Shown: positions 51,449 through 60,859 of the stretch, one piece after another
Layout of the letters: the number at the start of each line of letters is the position of its first letter
Numbering within the stretch: the first letter of the stretch is position 1
DNA from: MKSF01 sp037190225
Lineage (GTDB): Bacteria; Bacteroidota; Bacteroidia; Chitinophagales; Chitinophagaceae
Direction: 5' to 3'
DNA length: 64,000 nucleotides
NCBI GenBank assembly: GCA_037190225.1
Contig: JBBCJL010000006.1
Location: 186,001 to 250,000, forward strand
Made by a program: the position numbers and the translations under genes
Notes under the pieces: generated by a model
Database searches by the model: none
The model's input: only the letters and a program-made list of their open reading frames with translations
What the model was told of the DNA's origin: nothing

Positions 51449-52126
51449 TTATTCCTGCAGCAGGTCGGGCCTCCTGGCTTTGGTACGTTCCAGCGCCTGC
51501 TGGACGCGCCATTCGTCTATCTTTTTATGATTGCCGCTTAACAGCTCGTCCGGCACTTTCAGTCCCCGGAACTCGGCAGGTCTTGTATACACCGGGGGAG
51601 CCAGCAGGTTATCCTGGAAGGAATCCGTAAGGGCGGAAGTTTCGTCATTCAGCACGCCGGGAATGAGCCTCCCGATAGCATCCACGAGCACACATGCCGC
51701 CAGCTCTCCGCCGCTTAATACATAGTCCCCGATGGAGAGCTCCATAGTAATGTAAAGCTCCCGGATACGCTCGTCTATACCTTTATAGTGACCGCAGATG
51801 ATCAGCAGGTTCTCTTTGAGGGACAACCTGTTGGCGGTTCGCTGGTCCAGCGTCTTACCATCAGGGGTCATATAGATGATCTCGTCATACCGGTGCCGGG
51901 ACTGCAGGTCGTCTATGGCTTTCGCCAGGGGCTCGCACATCAGGACCATTCCCGCGCCGCCGCCGAACTGGTAGTCATCCACCTGCTGGTTCCTGAGGTC
52001 GGAATAATCCCGGAGGTTGTGTACGTGTACTTCCAGTAAGCCTTTATCTGCTGCTCTTTTCATAATGCTGTGTGCAAACGGACTGTTCAGCAGATCCGGC
52101 ACTACCGAAATAATATCTACTCTCAT
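51449..52126 (-). CDS. trmD: tRNA (guanine-37-N1)-methyltransferase
   Basis: TrmD methylates G37 next to the anticodon and prevents frameshifting. The 225-residue SPOUT enzyme has a standard start (MRVDIISVVPDLLNSPFAHSIMKRAADKGLLEVHVHNLRDY), the DDYQFGGGAGMVLMCEPL loop, the knot IYMTPDGKTLDQRTANRL and IICGHYKGIDERI, and DYVLSGGELAACVLVDAIGRLIPGVL. It is separated from its usual Proteobacterial partners rpsP, rimM and rplS. In this window it lies 21 bases downstream of the DUF2007 gene and may be transcribed with it and mqnB. Confidence 0.97.
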   Translation of the reverse strand: MRVDIISVVPDLLNSPFAHSIMKRAADKGLLEVHVHNLRDYSDLRNQQVDDYQFGGGAGMVLMCEPLAKAIDDLQSRHRYDEIIYMTPDGKTLDQRTANRLSLKENLLIICGHYKGIDERIRELYITMELSIGDYVLSGGELAACVLVDAIGRLIPGVLNDETSALTDSFQDNLLAPPVYTRPAEFRGLKVPDELLSGNHKKIDEWRVQQALERTKARRPDLLQE

Positions 52127-52147
52127 AATGATCTTGATACGTGTCTT

Positions 52148-52579
52148 TTAAAAATCTTTGGTGCAGTGGAAGCAATGCCATTTATCCGACCTGACTGCGA
52201 CAGGGAATCCTAAAAATAACATGGCGGCATAAGCCCAGTTCTTATTGTAGCTGATGCGTTTGGTGTTCTTGGATCCGCAGTAGATGCATATCCTGTTATC
52301 CGGGTCGAATGCGGATTTGTCTTCTTCGGTATAGGCATCGGAATGTATCTGGGTCTCAAACTCCTTTTCATCCTCTTCCAGTATCTCCAGGGCCCTTGGC
52401 ACATCAGTTTCCTTCACCTGCAGCTTCATGCCTCCCAGCGCATTATTCCACAGCCAGTTCATGGTAAGGGTCTGCTCGTCCTTGATGAACGCATCTATGC
52501 CCCTGTTGGCCAGGCGCGCCTTAACTATATGAGCCGTCATATAATTATCGTAAGTCATTATGGTAACCAAGTCGCTCAT
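52148..52579 (-). CDS. DUF2007 domain protein with C-terminal zinc ribbon
   Basis: A 143-residue cytoplasmic protein. The first about 70 residues (VTIMTYDNYMTAHIVKARLANRGIDAFIKDEQTLTMNWLWNNALGGMKLQVKETDVPRALEILEE) are the ferredoxin-like DUF2007 fold, related to putative signal-transducing proteins. A charged linker leads to a zinc-ribbon-like tail: CIYCGSKN and CFHCTKDF pairs about 40 residues apart, with a short hydrophobic segment between (WAYAAMLFLGFPVAV). Function unknown. It starts inside the end of mqnB (four-base overlap), so the two are co-translated. Confidence 0.82.
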   Translation of the reverse strand: MSDLVTIMTYDNYMTAHIVKARLANRGIDAFIKDEQTLTMNWLWNNALGGMKLQVKETDVPRALEILEEDEKEFETQIHSDAYTEEDKSAFDPDNRICIYCGSKNTKRISYNKNWAYAAMLFLGFPVAVRSDKWHCFHCTKDF

Positions 52580-53235
52580 GATCGGTATCGGGAAGGAATA
52601 TGCGGTTGTTGTAAAAAATCCAGCACAAAAGTATTTAAATTTTTTATTGCAAGGGGAATATCCCAGCCGGATTTATCCCTGATGCCGGTATAGTTCGATA
52701 TGCTCCTGAGCTGTACAAACGGTTGCTGCAGGTGCGTGCACACGTAGTGGAAAGGTAGCCCCTCCATGGTCTCTATATCCGGAGCCAGCGCCTGTTGACG
52801 CCGTTCTTCCGTTGGCAGGCTCCCGGTACAGGTATTAACGGTGATACCTTTGGTTTGCCGGAGCGATGTATAGCTGGAGTGATTATAAAGGTAGGGCGAT
52901 GCCTCAAAAAGCGGCCGGTCCTGCTGCAGGAGGTCCATGTCCAGCACGGAAAGGAATGCTTCGCCGTCCTCGGTGCCGGTGTCGCCGTAGGTATCTGCGA
53001 TTACTTCCACCACTTCACCTATGCCGAGCGACCTGCTGAAAGCGCCTGCTATGCCTGCCTGGATGGCCAGGTCGTAGGATCGTGCCGTTAAATGACGGGT
53101 CAGGTGAAAGGTGGCGGCTGTCATCCCGACGTCTGTAATGACAAAATCTATTGCATGGGGAAGACTTGTTCCCGACAGGCTTTTCCGCAGCGCCTCCACT
53201 TCAAAGCCGGTGGCCGCCGCTATTAATATATCCAT
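52576..53235 (-). CDS. mqnB: Futalosine hydrolase
   Basis: MqnB removes hypoxanthine from futalosine (or adenine from aminofutalosine) in the alternative menaquinone pathway. The 219-residue nucleosidase-fold protein shows MDILIAAATGFEVEALRKSL, FVITDVGMTAATFHLTRHL, QAGIAGAFSRSLGIGEVVEV, ETMEGLPFHYVC and the late LRSISNYTGIRDKSGWDI with the catalytic-type Asp region. ETMEG is the usual nucleoside-binding motif of the family. The gene heads the unit mqnB / DUF2007 / trmD. Its presence implies that this organism makes menaquinone by the futalosine route. Confidence 0.9.
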   Translation of the reverse strand: MDILIAAATGFEVEALRKSLSGTSLPHAIDFVITDVGMTAATFHLTRHLTARSYDLAIQAGIAGAFSRSLGIGEVVEVIADTYGDTGTEDGEAFLSVLDMDLLQQDRPLFEASPYLYNHSSYTSLRQTKGITVNTCTGSLPTEERRQQALAPDIETMEGLPFHYVCTHLQQPFVQLRSISNYTGIRDKSGWDIPLAIKNLNTFVLDFLQQPHIPSRYRS

Positions 53236-53330
53236 AGCACAGTGTAATAATAAATAACAAATTTATAGGCTTCCTGTTAAATAACTTTCTTAATTTGCAT
53301 GGGTCTAAAAACTCAAAGATAACTTAAGAT

Positions 53331-53804
53331 ATGAAGCATATTGTATGGATCGCGGTTTTATTGCTTTTACCCGTATGGGGATTTTCCCAGCTTGGATTGG
53401 GCGCTCCGCAGGCCAGTGACAAGATCGTCAGCTGGAAATTCAGCCTGAAGCCGGTGGAAGGGAATGTCTACCTGTTTACGGCAACTGCCGTTATTGAAAA
53501 GGGCTACCATATTTTTCACCTGGATGCGGGCGGTGACGGTACGCTCATTAATACGGAGATCGTTTTCGATTCCGGTAATGAAACGGATGCGGAATGGAAG
53601 GTCTCCCCTGATCCCAGGGTCATACAGCTGGATATCATAGAAGGCGATATTTACTGGCATGAAAAGACCGTAAGCTTCAGTAAAGAGATCGAAGCGCCCG
53701 AAGACAATGGCCTGATATCCGGTTCGGTATCTTTCCAGGTCTGCAATGAGGAGAAATGCCTGCCACCCGCCACCACGGATTTCCGGCTGCCCGTAAAGAA
53801 ATAA
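53331..53804 (+). CDS. Secreted stand-alone DsbD N-terminal-like domain
   Basis: A 157-residue exported protein (signal MKHIVWIAVLLLLPVWGFSQ). The mature part is an Ig-like beta fold as in the N-terminal domain of DsbD: VSWKFSLKPVEGNVYLFTATAVIEKGYHIF, YWHEKTVSFSKEI, GSVSFQVCNEEKCLPPATTDF. The C-x4-C pair in CNEEKC matches the redox Cys pair of nDsbD. In Bacteroidota such single domains also occur without the DsbD membrane part, as here. It probably hands electrons to, or receives them from, periplasmic thiol proteins. Promoter-like TTAATTTG at 53290. Monocistronic. Confidence 0.83.
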   Translation: MKHIVWIAVLLLLPVWGFSQLGLGAPQASDKIVSWKFSLKPVEGNVYLFTATAVIEKGYHIFHLDAGGDGTLINTEIVFDSGNETDAEWKVSPDPRVIQLDIIEGDIYWHEKTVSFSKEIEAPEDNGLISGSVSFQVCNEEKCLPPATTDFRLPVKK

Positions 53805-53833
53805 GATAATATGCTGCTGCTTTAAAGGATCAA

Positions 53834-53861
53834 GAGGCTGCCCGGGATACCCGGCAGCCTC
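53834..53861 (+). terminator. GC-rich hairpin after the DsbD-N-like gene
   Basis: GAGGCTGCC and GGCAGCCTC enclose CGGGATACCC: a nine-base perfect stem plus inner GGG/CCC. There is no T tract, so termination efficiency is uncertain. Confidence 0.5.
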
Positions 53862-53925
53862 TCGGCATACAGGCAGTACATAATGGCCCGAGGATCAGGA
53901 CCGCGTATGAATATTTTAAAAACAG

Positions 53926-53956
53926 TTTTATTAATTAAGAGAATTAGTTACATTTG
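53926..53956 (+). promoter_or_regulatory. Promoter of lpdA
   Basis: TTTT at 53926-53929, 19 bases, TACATTTG at 53949-53956, an exact -7. Leader of about 43 bases. Confidence 0.55.
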
Positions 53957-54004
53957 CCTATCTAAAATCAAGTCCTTTAATATTAATAAACAAAAGTATA
54001 TTTT

Positions 54005-55411
54005 ATGCAATATGATGTTATCGTAGTAGGAAGCGGCCCCGGAGGTTATGTAGCTGCCATCAGGGCGGCCCAGCTGGGATATAAGACTGCCATAGTTGAA
54101 AGAGAAAACCTGGGAGGTATCTGTTTGAACTGGGGATGTATTCCTACAAAAGCATTATTGAAATCAGCTCAGGTATTTGAATATATCAGCCATGCGCAGG
54201 ACTACGGTATTAGTGTGGAAGGTGCGAAGCACGATTTTGAAGCGATCATTAAGCGCAGCCGCGGTGTAGCTGATAAAATGAGCAAGGGGATCCAGTTCTT
54301 AATGAAAAAGAACAAGATCGATGTTTTGAACGGATTCGGAAAGCTGAATGGACAAAAGGAACTGGAAGTAACAGGTGCGGACGGTAACGCTAATAAATAT
54401 ACAGCAAAACATATCGTGCTGGCTACGGGTGCGCGCAGCCGCGAATTGCCTGCATTGCCTATTGATGGCAAGAAGATCATAGGCTACCGCGAGGCGCTGA
54501 CCTTACCTTCCCAGCCCAAATCCATGATCGTGGTGGGTTCAGGAGCGATAGGCGTGGAATTCGCTTATTTTTATAATTCCATCGGTACGGAAGTGACCAT
54601 CGTGGAATTTATGGACCGCATCGTTCCCGTAGAGGACGCGGATGTGTCCAAAGAGCTGGAAAAAGCATTTAAAAAGAAAGGCATTAAGGTAATGACCTCT
54701 TCTTCCGTTGAAAAAGCGGATATCTCCGGTAACGGTGTGAAAGCTACCGTGAAAACATCCAAAGGTGAGGAGATACTGGAAGCCGACATCCTGCTGTCTG
54801 CGGCAGGCGTGGCTACCAATATAGAGAACATCGGCCTGGAGGCCCTGAATATCACTACCGATAAAGGCAAGGTGATCGTAGATCCTTATTATAAGACCAA
54901 CGTGGACGGCGTTTACGCTATCGGTGACATCGTTCCCGGACAGGCGCTCGCACACGTGGCAATGAAAGAGGCGGTTATCTGCATTGAGAATATCGCTCAT
55001 AAAGAAGGTAAGTTCCACCACCAGCCGGAAGTGCTGGACTACAATAATGTACCGGGCTGTACCTACTGTGTGCCTGAAGTAGCTTCCGTAGGGATGACCG
55101 AGAAAGCCGCGAAAGACGCCGGTTACGAGATCAAAGTGGGCAAATTCCCCTTATCCGCTTCCGGTAAAGCGTCTGCTGCCGGTGCCACCGAAGGTTTTGT
55201 AAAAGTCATCTTTGATGCCAAGTACGGCGAATGGCTGGGTACGCATATGATCGGGTATAATGTTACCGAGATCATCGCCCAGACGGTGGCTTCCCGTAAG
55301 CTTGAGACCACCTATCATGAGCAGCTGGATGTTATCTTCCCGCATCCTACTATTTCAGAGGCGGTAAAAGACGCTATTGAAGTGGCGCTGGGAGAAGCGA
55401 TCCACCTGTAA
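54005..55411 (+). CDS. lpdA: Dihydrolipoyl dehydrogenase (E3)
   Basis: E3 flavoprotein reoxidising lipoamide in the pyruvate and 2-oxoglutarate dehydrogenase complexes and in glycine cleavage. The 468-residue chain is standard: FAD motif VVGSGPGGYVAAIRAAQLG, the redox disulfide GGICLNWGCIPTKALL, NAD motif VVGSGAIGVEFAYFYNSIG, GVYAIGDIVPG, and the C-terminal His-Glu dyad in HPTISEAVKDA. All functional residues are present. No other complex gene is adjacent; it has its own promoter and terminator. Confidence 0.97.
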   Translation: MQYDVIVVGSGPGGYVAAIRAAQLGYKTAIVERENLGGICLNWGCIPTKALLKSAQVFEYISHAQDYGISVEGAKHDFEAIIKRSRGVADKMSKGIQFLMKKNKIDVLNGFGKLNGQKELEVTGADGNANKYTAKHIVLATGARSRELPALPIDGKKIIGYREALTLPSQPKSMIVVGSGAIGVEFAYFYNSIGTEVTIVEFMDRIVPVEDADVSKELEKAFKKKGIKVMTSSSVEKADISGNGVKATVKTSKGEEILEADILLSAAGVATNIENIGLEALNITTDKGKVIVDPYYKTNVDGVYAIGDIVPGQALAHVAMKEAVICIENIAHKEGKFHHQPEVLDYNNVPGCTYCVPEVASVGMTEKAAKDAGYEIKVGKFPLSASGKASAAGATEGFVKVIFDAKYGEWLGTHMIGYNVTEIIAQTVASRKLETTYHEQLDVIFPHPTISEAVKDAIEVALGEAIHL

Positions 55412-55432
55412 ATTTCCTAATAATATCATTTG

Positions 55433-55468
55433 AAGGGCCATACAATAAAAGGTATGGCCCTTATTTAT
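55433..55468 (+). terminator. Terminator of lpdA
   Basis: AAGGGCCATAC, eight-base loop, GTATGGCCCTT (perfect eleven-base stem) followed by ATTTATTTG. Confidence 0.85.
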
Positions 55469-55545
55469 TTGTTAATCTGAAACAGTCGTTAATGGGGTGT
55501 TTAACAATATTTTTTGACCTAATTTTACAACTGAAAATGTTTTTT

Positions 55546-58500
55546 ATGATAAAGAAGATATTTACTTTATTCAGTAAACTCTCTTGTATAGGTATCATGG
55601 GACTCTTGCCGGCGGCGGGGTACAGCCAGGTATCCGTGCAGGCGACAGCAGGTGTTCAGACAGGTACCTATCCTACCGTGAATGCTGCGTTTGCAGCTAT
55701 CAATGCCGGTACTCACCAGGGCGCTATTACCATTAATGTTGTGGATAATACCACAGAGCCGGCTACACCCGTTCCGCTTTTACGCAGTAACGGTTCTTCC
55801 AGCTATACGAGCATCCTGATAAGGCCCCAGGGAGGTAATTTTACCATTAACTCGGCTGCAACACCTGCTGCCAACAGGGGTATCCTGGAGCTGGCCGGAG
55901 CGGATAATGTGACCATCGACGGGGACGATCCCAATACTACAGGCGTTCACAATCTTACGATACAGGCCGCAACGGGCACTATCGCCGGGGTTGCCTGCAT
56001 AAGGCTTTCTTCCAACAGCACATCGGGAACGGACGGTGCTGATAACATTACCATCAGGAACTGTAATATCATCGGTGCCAGGAACTCTGCCACCTCTACT
56101 ACGAGCAGCTATGGTATCCAGTTCTCCAACGGCACCAGCACCAGCAGCTCGAGCACGGGGGCATACAGCAGCATCAATAATACTTTCGAAAATAACGTGG
56201 TCAAAAGAGCTTACTACGGTATCTATGCCTACGGAGGTTCCTCTTCTTACCTCAACAGTAACCTTATTATCAGGAATAACGTGATCGGAAGCGATGTATC
56301 AGCCGATAACATCGGTATCAAGGGCATCTATGTATCCTATACGAGCACATCCGCTACCGGCAGGGCTCAGATCACCGGTAATGATGTACGCGTGGGTGAT
56401 TACGGCACCACGGGCTATGCTGCCACTATTGCAGGTATCGAAGTAGCGGCCGGTAACCATTCGATCCTGGTATCACGGAATAATATCCATGACATCGTTC
56501 AGCCGCATAGCAGTGGTTATGGAGCGTATGGTATCGTATTTTCTTCTGCTACCAGCACCTCCGGCCCGGAAGTCAGCAATAACTTTATCAGGGATTGCAA
56601 GGTGCACGTATACCAGACGTCCACCTCGAGCAGCTGGCTCCCGGTAGGTATTTATTTCAATGCGTCTGTGACCAATGTGAAATTTGTGAACAACACCATT
56701 GTAATGAATGAGCAGGTCAATACCCATGCCACCTATTCCACCTATGGCGTGCTGGTGATTTCCGGGGCTACTTTCTCTCACTTTCTGAATAATATTATTA
56801 TCAATAAGTTTGGAAGTGATAATTCGTTCGCTGTATATCTCAATAATACATCTGCGTTTACAGCCAATAGTGCGCTGGTGGATAATAACTGTTATTTCAT
56901 TACAGGAACCGGTAAACTGGGCTATTATGGTGCCGCTGCCCCTGCGCTGGTGAACTGGAGAACACTTACCGGTAAGGAAGGCAACTCCATTGAAGAGTCT
57001 CCTGCTTTCGCATCCGCAACGGATCTTCATATCCCGGACGGTACCATAAGCCTCTGTGAATCGGGTGGTGCAGCGGTGAGCATTACAGGCGTAAGCGTGG
57101 ATATAGACGGGCAGACGCGGCCGGGTACCAGCACCTATGGCTTCGGCACTGCTCCGGATATCGGCGCTGATGAGTTTGACGGAAGGAAGATATATACATG
57201 TAATACGCCTCCTGTTCCGGGTAATACAGTCGCAAGTGATTCCCTGGTCTGTTATGGCGCTACCGTACAATTATCCATCTCCAATGCGCTTACCGGTTCC
57301 GGCCTGAGCTACCAGTGGCAGCGATCAGCTGACGGCGTAGCTTATACGGATATTAATAATGCTATCCTGCCGACAACGAGCGCGGTGATCACTGCTCCTG
57401 TTTACTTCAGGTTGCGTGTGCTGTGTGCAGCGGGTACCGATACCGTGTATGCTGCTCCCAAATTAGTGAGGTTAGCCCATGTGATCAGCTCTGTGTCTTC
57501 GCCGGCGGCTATCTGTGGAATGGGACAGCGTACCATTACCGCAACGACCCAGCAACCTTCCAGTGTCGTGAACTGGTATAATGTTCCTGCGGGCGGAGCG
57601 AGCCTGTTCACCGGCAATACTTTCCAGACACCAGTGATCAATACGACCACCACTTACTATGCCGAACCAGCCAGCCCCGGTTCATCACGGGAAACCATGC
57701 CTTCTCCTACCATCGGTGTCAGTACGTTCATTACTGCAACGACCGGATGGGGACTGCATTTCCAGGTAATGAATACAGTGAATATTGACAGTGTGACGAT
57801 CAAGGCAGTGGGCTCAACGGCCGGTAATGCAACCATCCAGGTCTTCATTACCGATATCAATGATGTGGAATTATATACAGGCATGTCCTATACCTTTGCC
57901 ATCAATTCAACATTGACCGAATATCAGATCCCTGTAATGATATCCAATGTAGCGCCGGGCACTTATAAAATGGTGATGCGTTACTCCGGCATCAACGATA
58001 TGGTCAGGGAATCTTCCGGTGTTACCTTCCCTTATAATTCTTCCGGTAATGATGTGTCCATTACCGCAGGCGCGAACGGCACCGGCAATTCGAGGGCTAC
58101 CACATCCTACTACTGGTTCTACAGGTGGGTGATCAGCAAAGGATGTGCGGGGACCAGGGTGCCTGTAACGGTTACTGTGACCCCAGGACCTGCATTTGCT
58201 GTTTCCAATGACTTTACCGTTTGTAACAATGCTGTAAAGCCTGTCAAGGTAACAACGGCCACCGCCGGTAATTATGACGAGGTGGTATGGACGCCCGCGG
58301 CCAATTTATACACGGACGCTGCCGGGACCATTCCTTATGTTCCTAATACACCTTTAAAGACTGTTTATTATAAATCGGCCACTCCCGGGGTATTCACTAT
58401 AGTTGCGAATGCTACCAATACGACCACGAATTGTAAAAGTGCAGATACTGTCAATATCACGGTATTACCGGCTGCTGTGGAAGTACATGCACGCACGCCT

Positions 58501-60744
58501 GTATTCTGTTCGTCAGGCTCTGCTACCCTGAACGTGGTTAATCCAGGTGAGCTGGGTACTGCCGTTGTGCAGTGGCAGGAATCTTCGGATAATGTTTCCT
58601 TTACTGATATTGCAAATGCCACGGGCCTTACCTACACTACACCGGTACTGACGGCTACCCGTTATTACAGGGTGCAGTTGATAGTTGACAATGCAGCTTG
58701 TGGTATGGCTTCGGTTTCGGATACCGTCTTTATCAACAATCCTTCAGTAACGAATGTGACGGGTGTTTCCTCCTGTGACAGCGGCAGGTTCGTCATCGCA
58801 GCTACGCCTAACGGTAATAACACCATTAAATGGTATGAAACGACCTCTTCAGCAGAACCGCTTCATATAGGTAGCAGCTATCTCACGCCGATGATCACAA
58901 CCAGCAGCACATATTATGCAGCAGCTTACACCGGCAGTATAGATACGCTGATCGTTGGTACAGGTACGGCCACATCCAGCGGATTCCCTAATCCTTTCTG
59001 CAAAACATGGGGAGGCAACAGGCACCAGTACCTGATCACAGCACAGGAGCTGTCGGCTTTAGGTGCCCGCAGGGGCGCTATCAGGAGCGTGGCGCTGGAT
59101 ATAGCTACTTTATCTACATCAGGTACGCCCGCACAGCAGACCATGAATGACCTTACCATAAGAATAGCACATTCCAGTAATGTGAATATGTCTGCCGGGT
59201 TCCAGACAACAGGGCTGGAAACGGTTTACAATGCGAACTTCCTGCCTGTAGCGACCGGCTGGAATGAGCTGAGCTTCACCTCACCTTTTTACTGGGACGG
59301 TGTAAGCAATATCATTATTGAATTTACGTCCAACTCCGGGAATACGGGCGGCGGTGGCCAGCATTATATCAGGCATACAGCTACTACGGGCTTTGTAAGC
59401 GGCTATTACAGGTATGCGGATAATGTAACGCCGGCTACGGCTGCGGGCTTATGGAACACCACCTCTACTTCCGGCGCTGCTGCTGCTACCAGCAACAGGG
59501 CTAATATGAAATTCGTATTTGATGATATCTGTGAAGGTCCCAAAATGCCGGTTAACGTAGTGATCCTGCCTAAAACGGTAGCGGAAGTGACACCTAACGG
59601 CAATGTAGGGCTGTGTGACGGTTCCAGCAGGACCCTGAAATCCGTGAATACAGCTTCTGCCTATGTCTGGCTGCGGAACGGTGTAGCTATTCCTAACAGC
59701 AACAGGGATTCGCTGGTGGTAACTTCCACAGGCTCTTATCAGCTGGTTACCATTGAAAACACCTGTACGGATACGTCAGAAGTTGTAACTGTAGGCACAG
59801 CGCCGTCACCGGTAGTGAACCTGGGCCAGGATTATGACATTTGCCGCAATACCACTACGGTACTGGATGCCCAGAACGCTTCCAATAGTATCGTATGGGA
59901 CGATAACAGCACGAATGTGCTCAGGACCGTTGCTGTTGCCGGTACCTATTATGTAACGGTGACCAACTCCTGGAACTGTATTGCCAGCGATACCATCGTG
60001 ATCGGTTACCTGCCGCAGCCGGATCCTCAGCTGGGCAATGATACCTCGCTTTGTAAAAATACCAGCCTCACGCTCGATCCGGGCAGTTTTGCCCAATACT
60101 TATGGAGCGATAACTCTACGCAGCCTACATTGACAGTGGCGGATACCGGTAAGTATTATGTGACCGTTACCAATGCTGCCGGCTGTAAAGAAGCTGATAC
60201 CGTAAGCATAGGATTGTACCCGACAGCAGAAGTAGAAGGCTTTACTTATATCCCGTACTTCTTTGAGCAGCGTGGAAAAGTGCAGTTTGCGCCGATCAAT
60301 CCCCGTTATGTTTCAAGCTATAGCTGGGATTTTGGCGACAACTCTCCTGTGAATAACAGCAGGAGCCCGCTGCATGTATATGGAAAAGAAGGAAAGTACC
60401 TGGTGAGGCTGGAGGTCTCCAACAGCATTTGTCCTCCGATGCTGTACCAGCAGGAGATCGCGCTGAACTTCAGCACTGATATCACCGATCTGGGCAATGC
60501 CGTCAAGGCTAAGCTATATCCTAATCCTGCTCAGGAAACCGTGAACGTAGAGCTGGATGATGTCACTGTGGCTATCCTGGATGTGGAAGTATATGATATG
60601 CTGGGCCGGAAAGTGCTGACTGACGCAGCCTTACAGGGCTACAAAGCCGTCATGGATACCAGGCCGCTGGTTTCCGGAGTATATCAGGTGGCTATCCATA
60701 CTACTAAAGGCATCTTTAAAGCCAAATTTGAGATCGTTAAATAA
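55546..60744 (+). CDS. Giant T9SS-exported beta-helix / Ig-like / PKD protein
   Basis: A secreted protein of about 1732 residues. The ATG at 55546 starts the signal peptide (MIKKIFTLFSKLSCIGIMGLLPAAGYSQ); in-frame starts at 55492 and 55537 only lengthen it. The N-terminal third is a right-handed beta-helix (ADNVTIDGDDP, DNITIRNCNIIGARN, NSLIIRNNVIG-like turns) very rich in Ser and Thr. Several Ig-like modules follow, with Cys and SYQWQRSADGVAYTDI-type motifs. A PKD domain lies near the end (SSYSWDFGDNSPVNNSRSPLHVYGKEGKYLVRLEV). The final about 75 residues are a type A sorting domain (KLYPNPAQETVNVEL, VYDMLGRKVL, SGVYQVAI). It is probably a cell-surface adhesin or glycan-binding protein. Confidence 0.93.
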   Translation: MIKKIFTLFSKLSCIGIMGLLPAAGYSQVSVQATAGVQTGTYPTVNAAFAAINAGTHQGAITINVVDNTTEPATPVPLLRSNGSSSYTSILIRPQGGNFTINSAATPAANRGILELAGADNVTIDGDDPNTTGVHNLTIQAATGTIAGVACIRLSSNSTSGTDGADNITIRNCNIIGARNSATSTTSSYGIQFSNGTSTSSSSTGAYSSINNTFENNVVKRAYYGIYAYGGSSSYLNSNLIIRNNVIGSDVSADNIGIKGIYVSYTSTSATGRAQITGNDVRVGDYGTTGYAATIAGIEVAAGNHSILVSRNNIHDIVQPHSSGYGAYGIVFSSATSTSGPEVSNNFIRDCKVHVYQTSTSSSWLPVGIYFNASVTNVKFVNNTIVMNEQVNTHATYSTYGVLVISGATFSHFLNNIIINKFGSDNSFAVYLNNTSAFTANSALVDNNCYFITGTGKLGYYGAAAPALVNWRTLTGKEGNSIEESPAFASATDLHIPDGTISLCESGGAAVSITGVSVDIDGQTRPGTSTYGFGTAPDIGADEFDGRKIYTCNTPPVPGNTVASDSLVCYGATVQLSISNALTGSGLSYQWQRSADGVAYTDINNAILPTTSAVITAPVYFRLRVLCAAGTDTVYAAPKLVRLAHVISSVSSPAAICGMGQRTITATTQQPSSVVNWYNVPAGGASLFTGNTFQTPVINTTTTYYAEPASPGSSRETMPSPTIGVSTFITATTGWGLHFQVMNTVNIDSVTIKAVGSTAGNATIQVFITDINDVELYTGMSYTFAINSTLTEYQIPVMISNVAPGTYKMVMRYSGINDMVRESSGVTFPYNSSGNDVSITAGANGTGNSRATTSYYWFYRWVISKGCAGTRVPVTVTVTPGPAFAVSNDFTVCNNAVKPVKVTTATAGNYDEVVWTPAANLYTDAAGTIPYVPNTPLKTVYYKSATPGVFTIVANATNTTTNCKSADTVNITVLPAAVEVHARTPVFCSSGSATLNVVNPGELGTAVVQWQESSDNVSFTDIANATGLTYTTPVLTATRYYRVQLIVDNAACGMASVSDTVFINNPSVTNVTGVSSCDSGRFVIAATPNGNNTIKWYETTSSAEPLHIGSSYLTPMITTSSTYYAAAYTGSIDTLIVGTGTATSSGFPNPFCKTWGGNRHQYLITAQELSALGARRGAIRSVALDIATLSTSGTPAQQTMNDLTIRIAHSSNVNMSAGFQTTGLETVYNANFLPVATGWNELSFTSPFYWDGVSNIIIEFTSNSGNTGGGGQHYIRHTATTGFVSGYYRYADNVTPATAAGLWNTTSTSGAAAATSNRANMKFVFDDICEGPKMPVNVVILPKTVAEVTPNGNVGLCDGSSRTLKSVNTASAYVWLRNGVAIPNSNRDSLVVTSTGSYQLVTIENTCTDTSEVVTVGTAPSPVVNLGQDYDICRNTTTVLDAQNASNSIVWDDNSTNVLRTVAVAGTYYVTVTNSWNCIASDTIVIGYLPQPDPQLGNDTSLCKNTSLTLDPGSFAQYLWSDNSTQPTLTVADTGKYYVTVTNAAGCKEADTVSIGLYPTAEVEGFTYIPYFFEQRGKVQFAPINPRYVSSYSWDFGDNSPVNNSRSPLHVYGKEGKYLVRLEVSNSICPPMLYQQEIALNFSTDITDLGNAVKAKLYPNPAQETVNVELDDVTVAILDVEVYDMLGRKVLTDAALQGYKAVMDTRPLVSGVYQVAIHTTKGIFKAKFEIVK

Positions 60745-60763
60745 GATCACAGAAATTGACCAT

Positions 60764-60805
60764 ACAAAAGAACAGCAGGTCCGTGAGGACCTGCTGTTCT
60801 TTTGT
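60764..60805 (+). terminator. Terminator of the giant T9SS protein gene
   Basis: A 19-base perfect stem: ACAAAAGAACAGCAGGTCC, loop GTGA, and its complement ending CTTTTGT. T-rich right end. Confidence 0.9.
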
Positions 60806-60859
60806 ACTTTAAGGTGTAACGTTTATACTGCATACGGCTGTGTAACGGCGTCCGGGATA

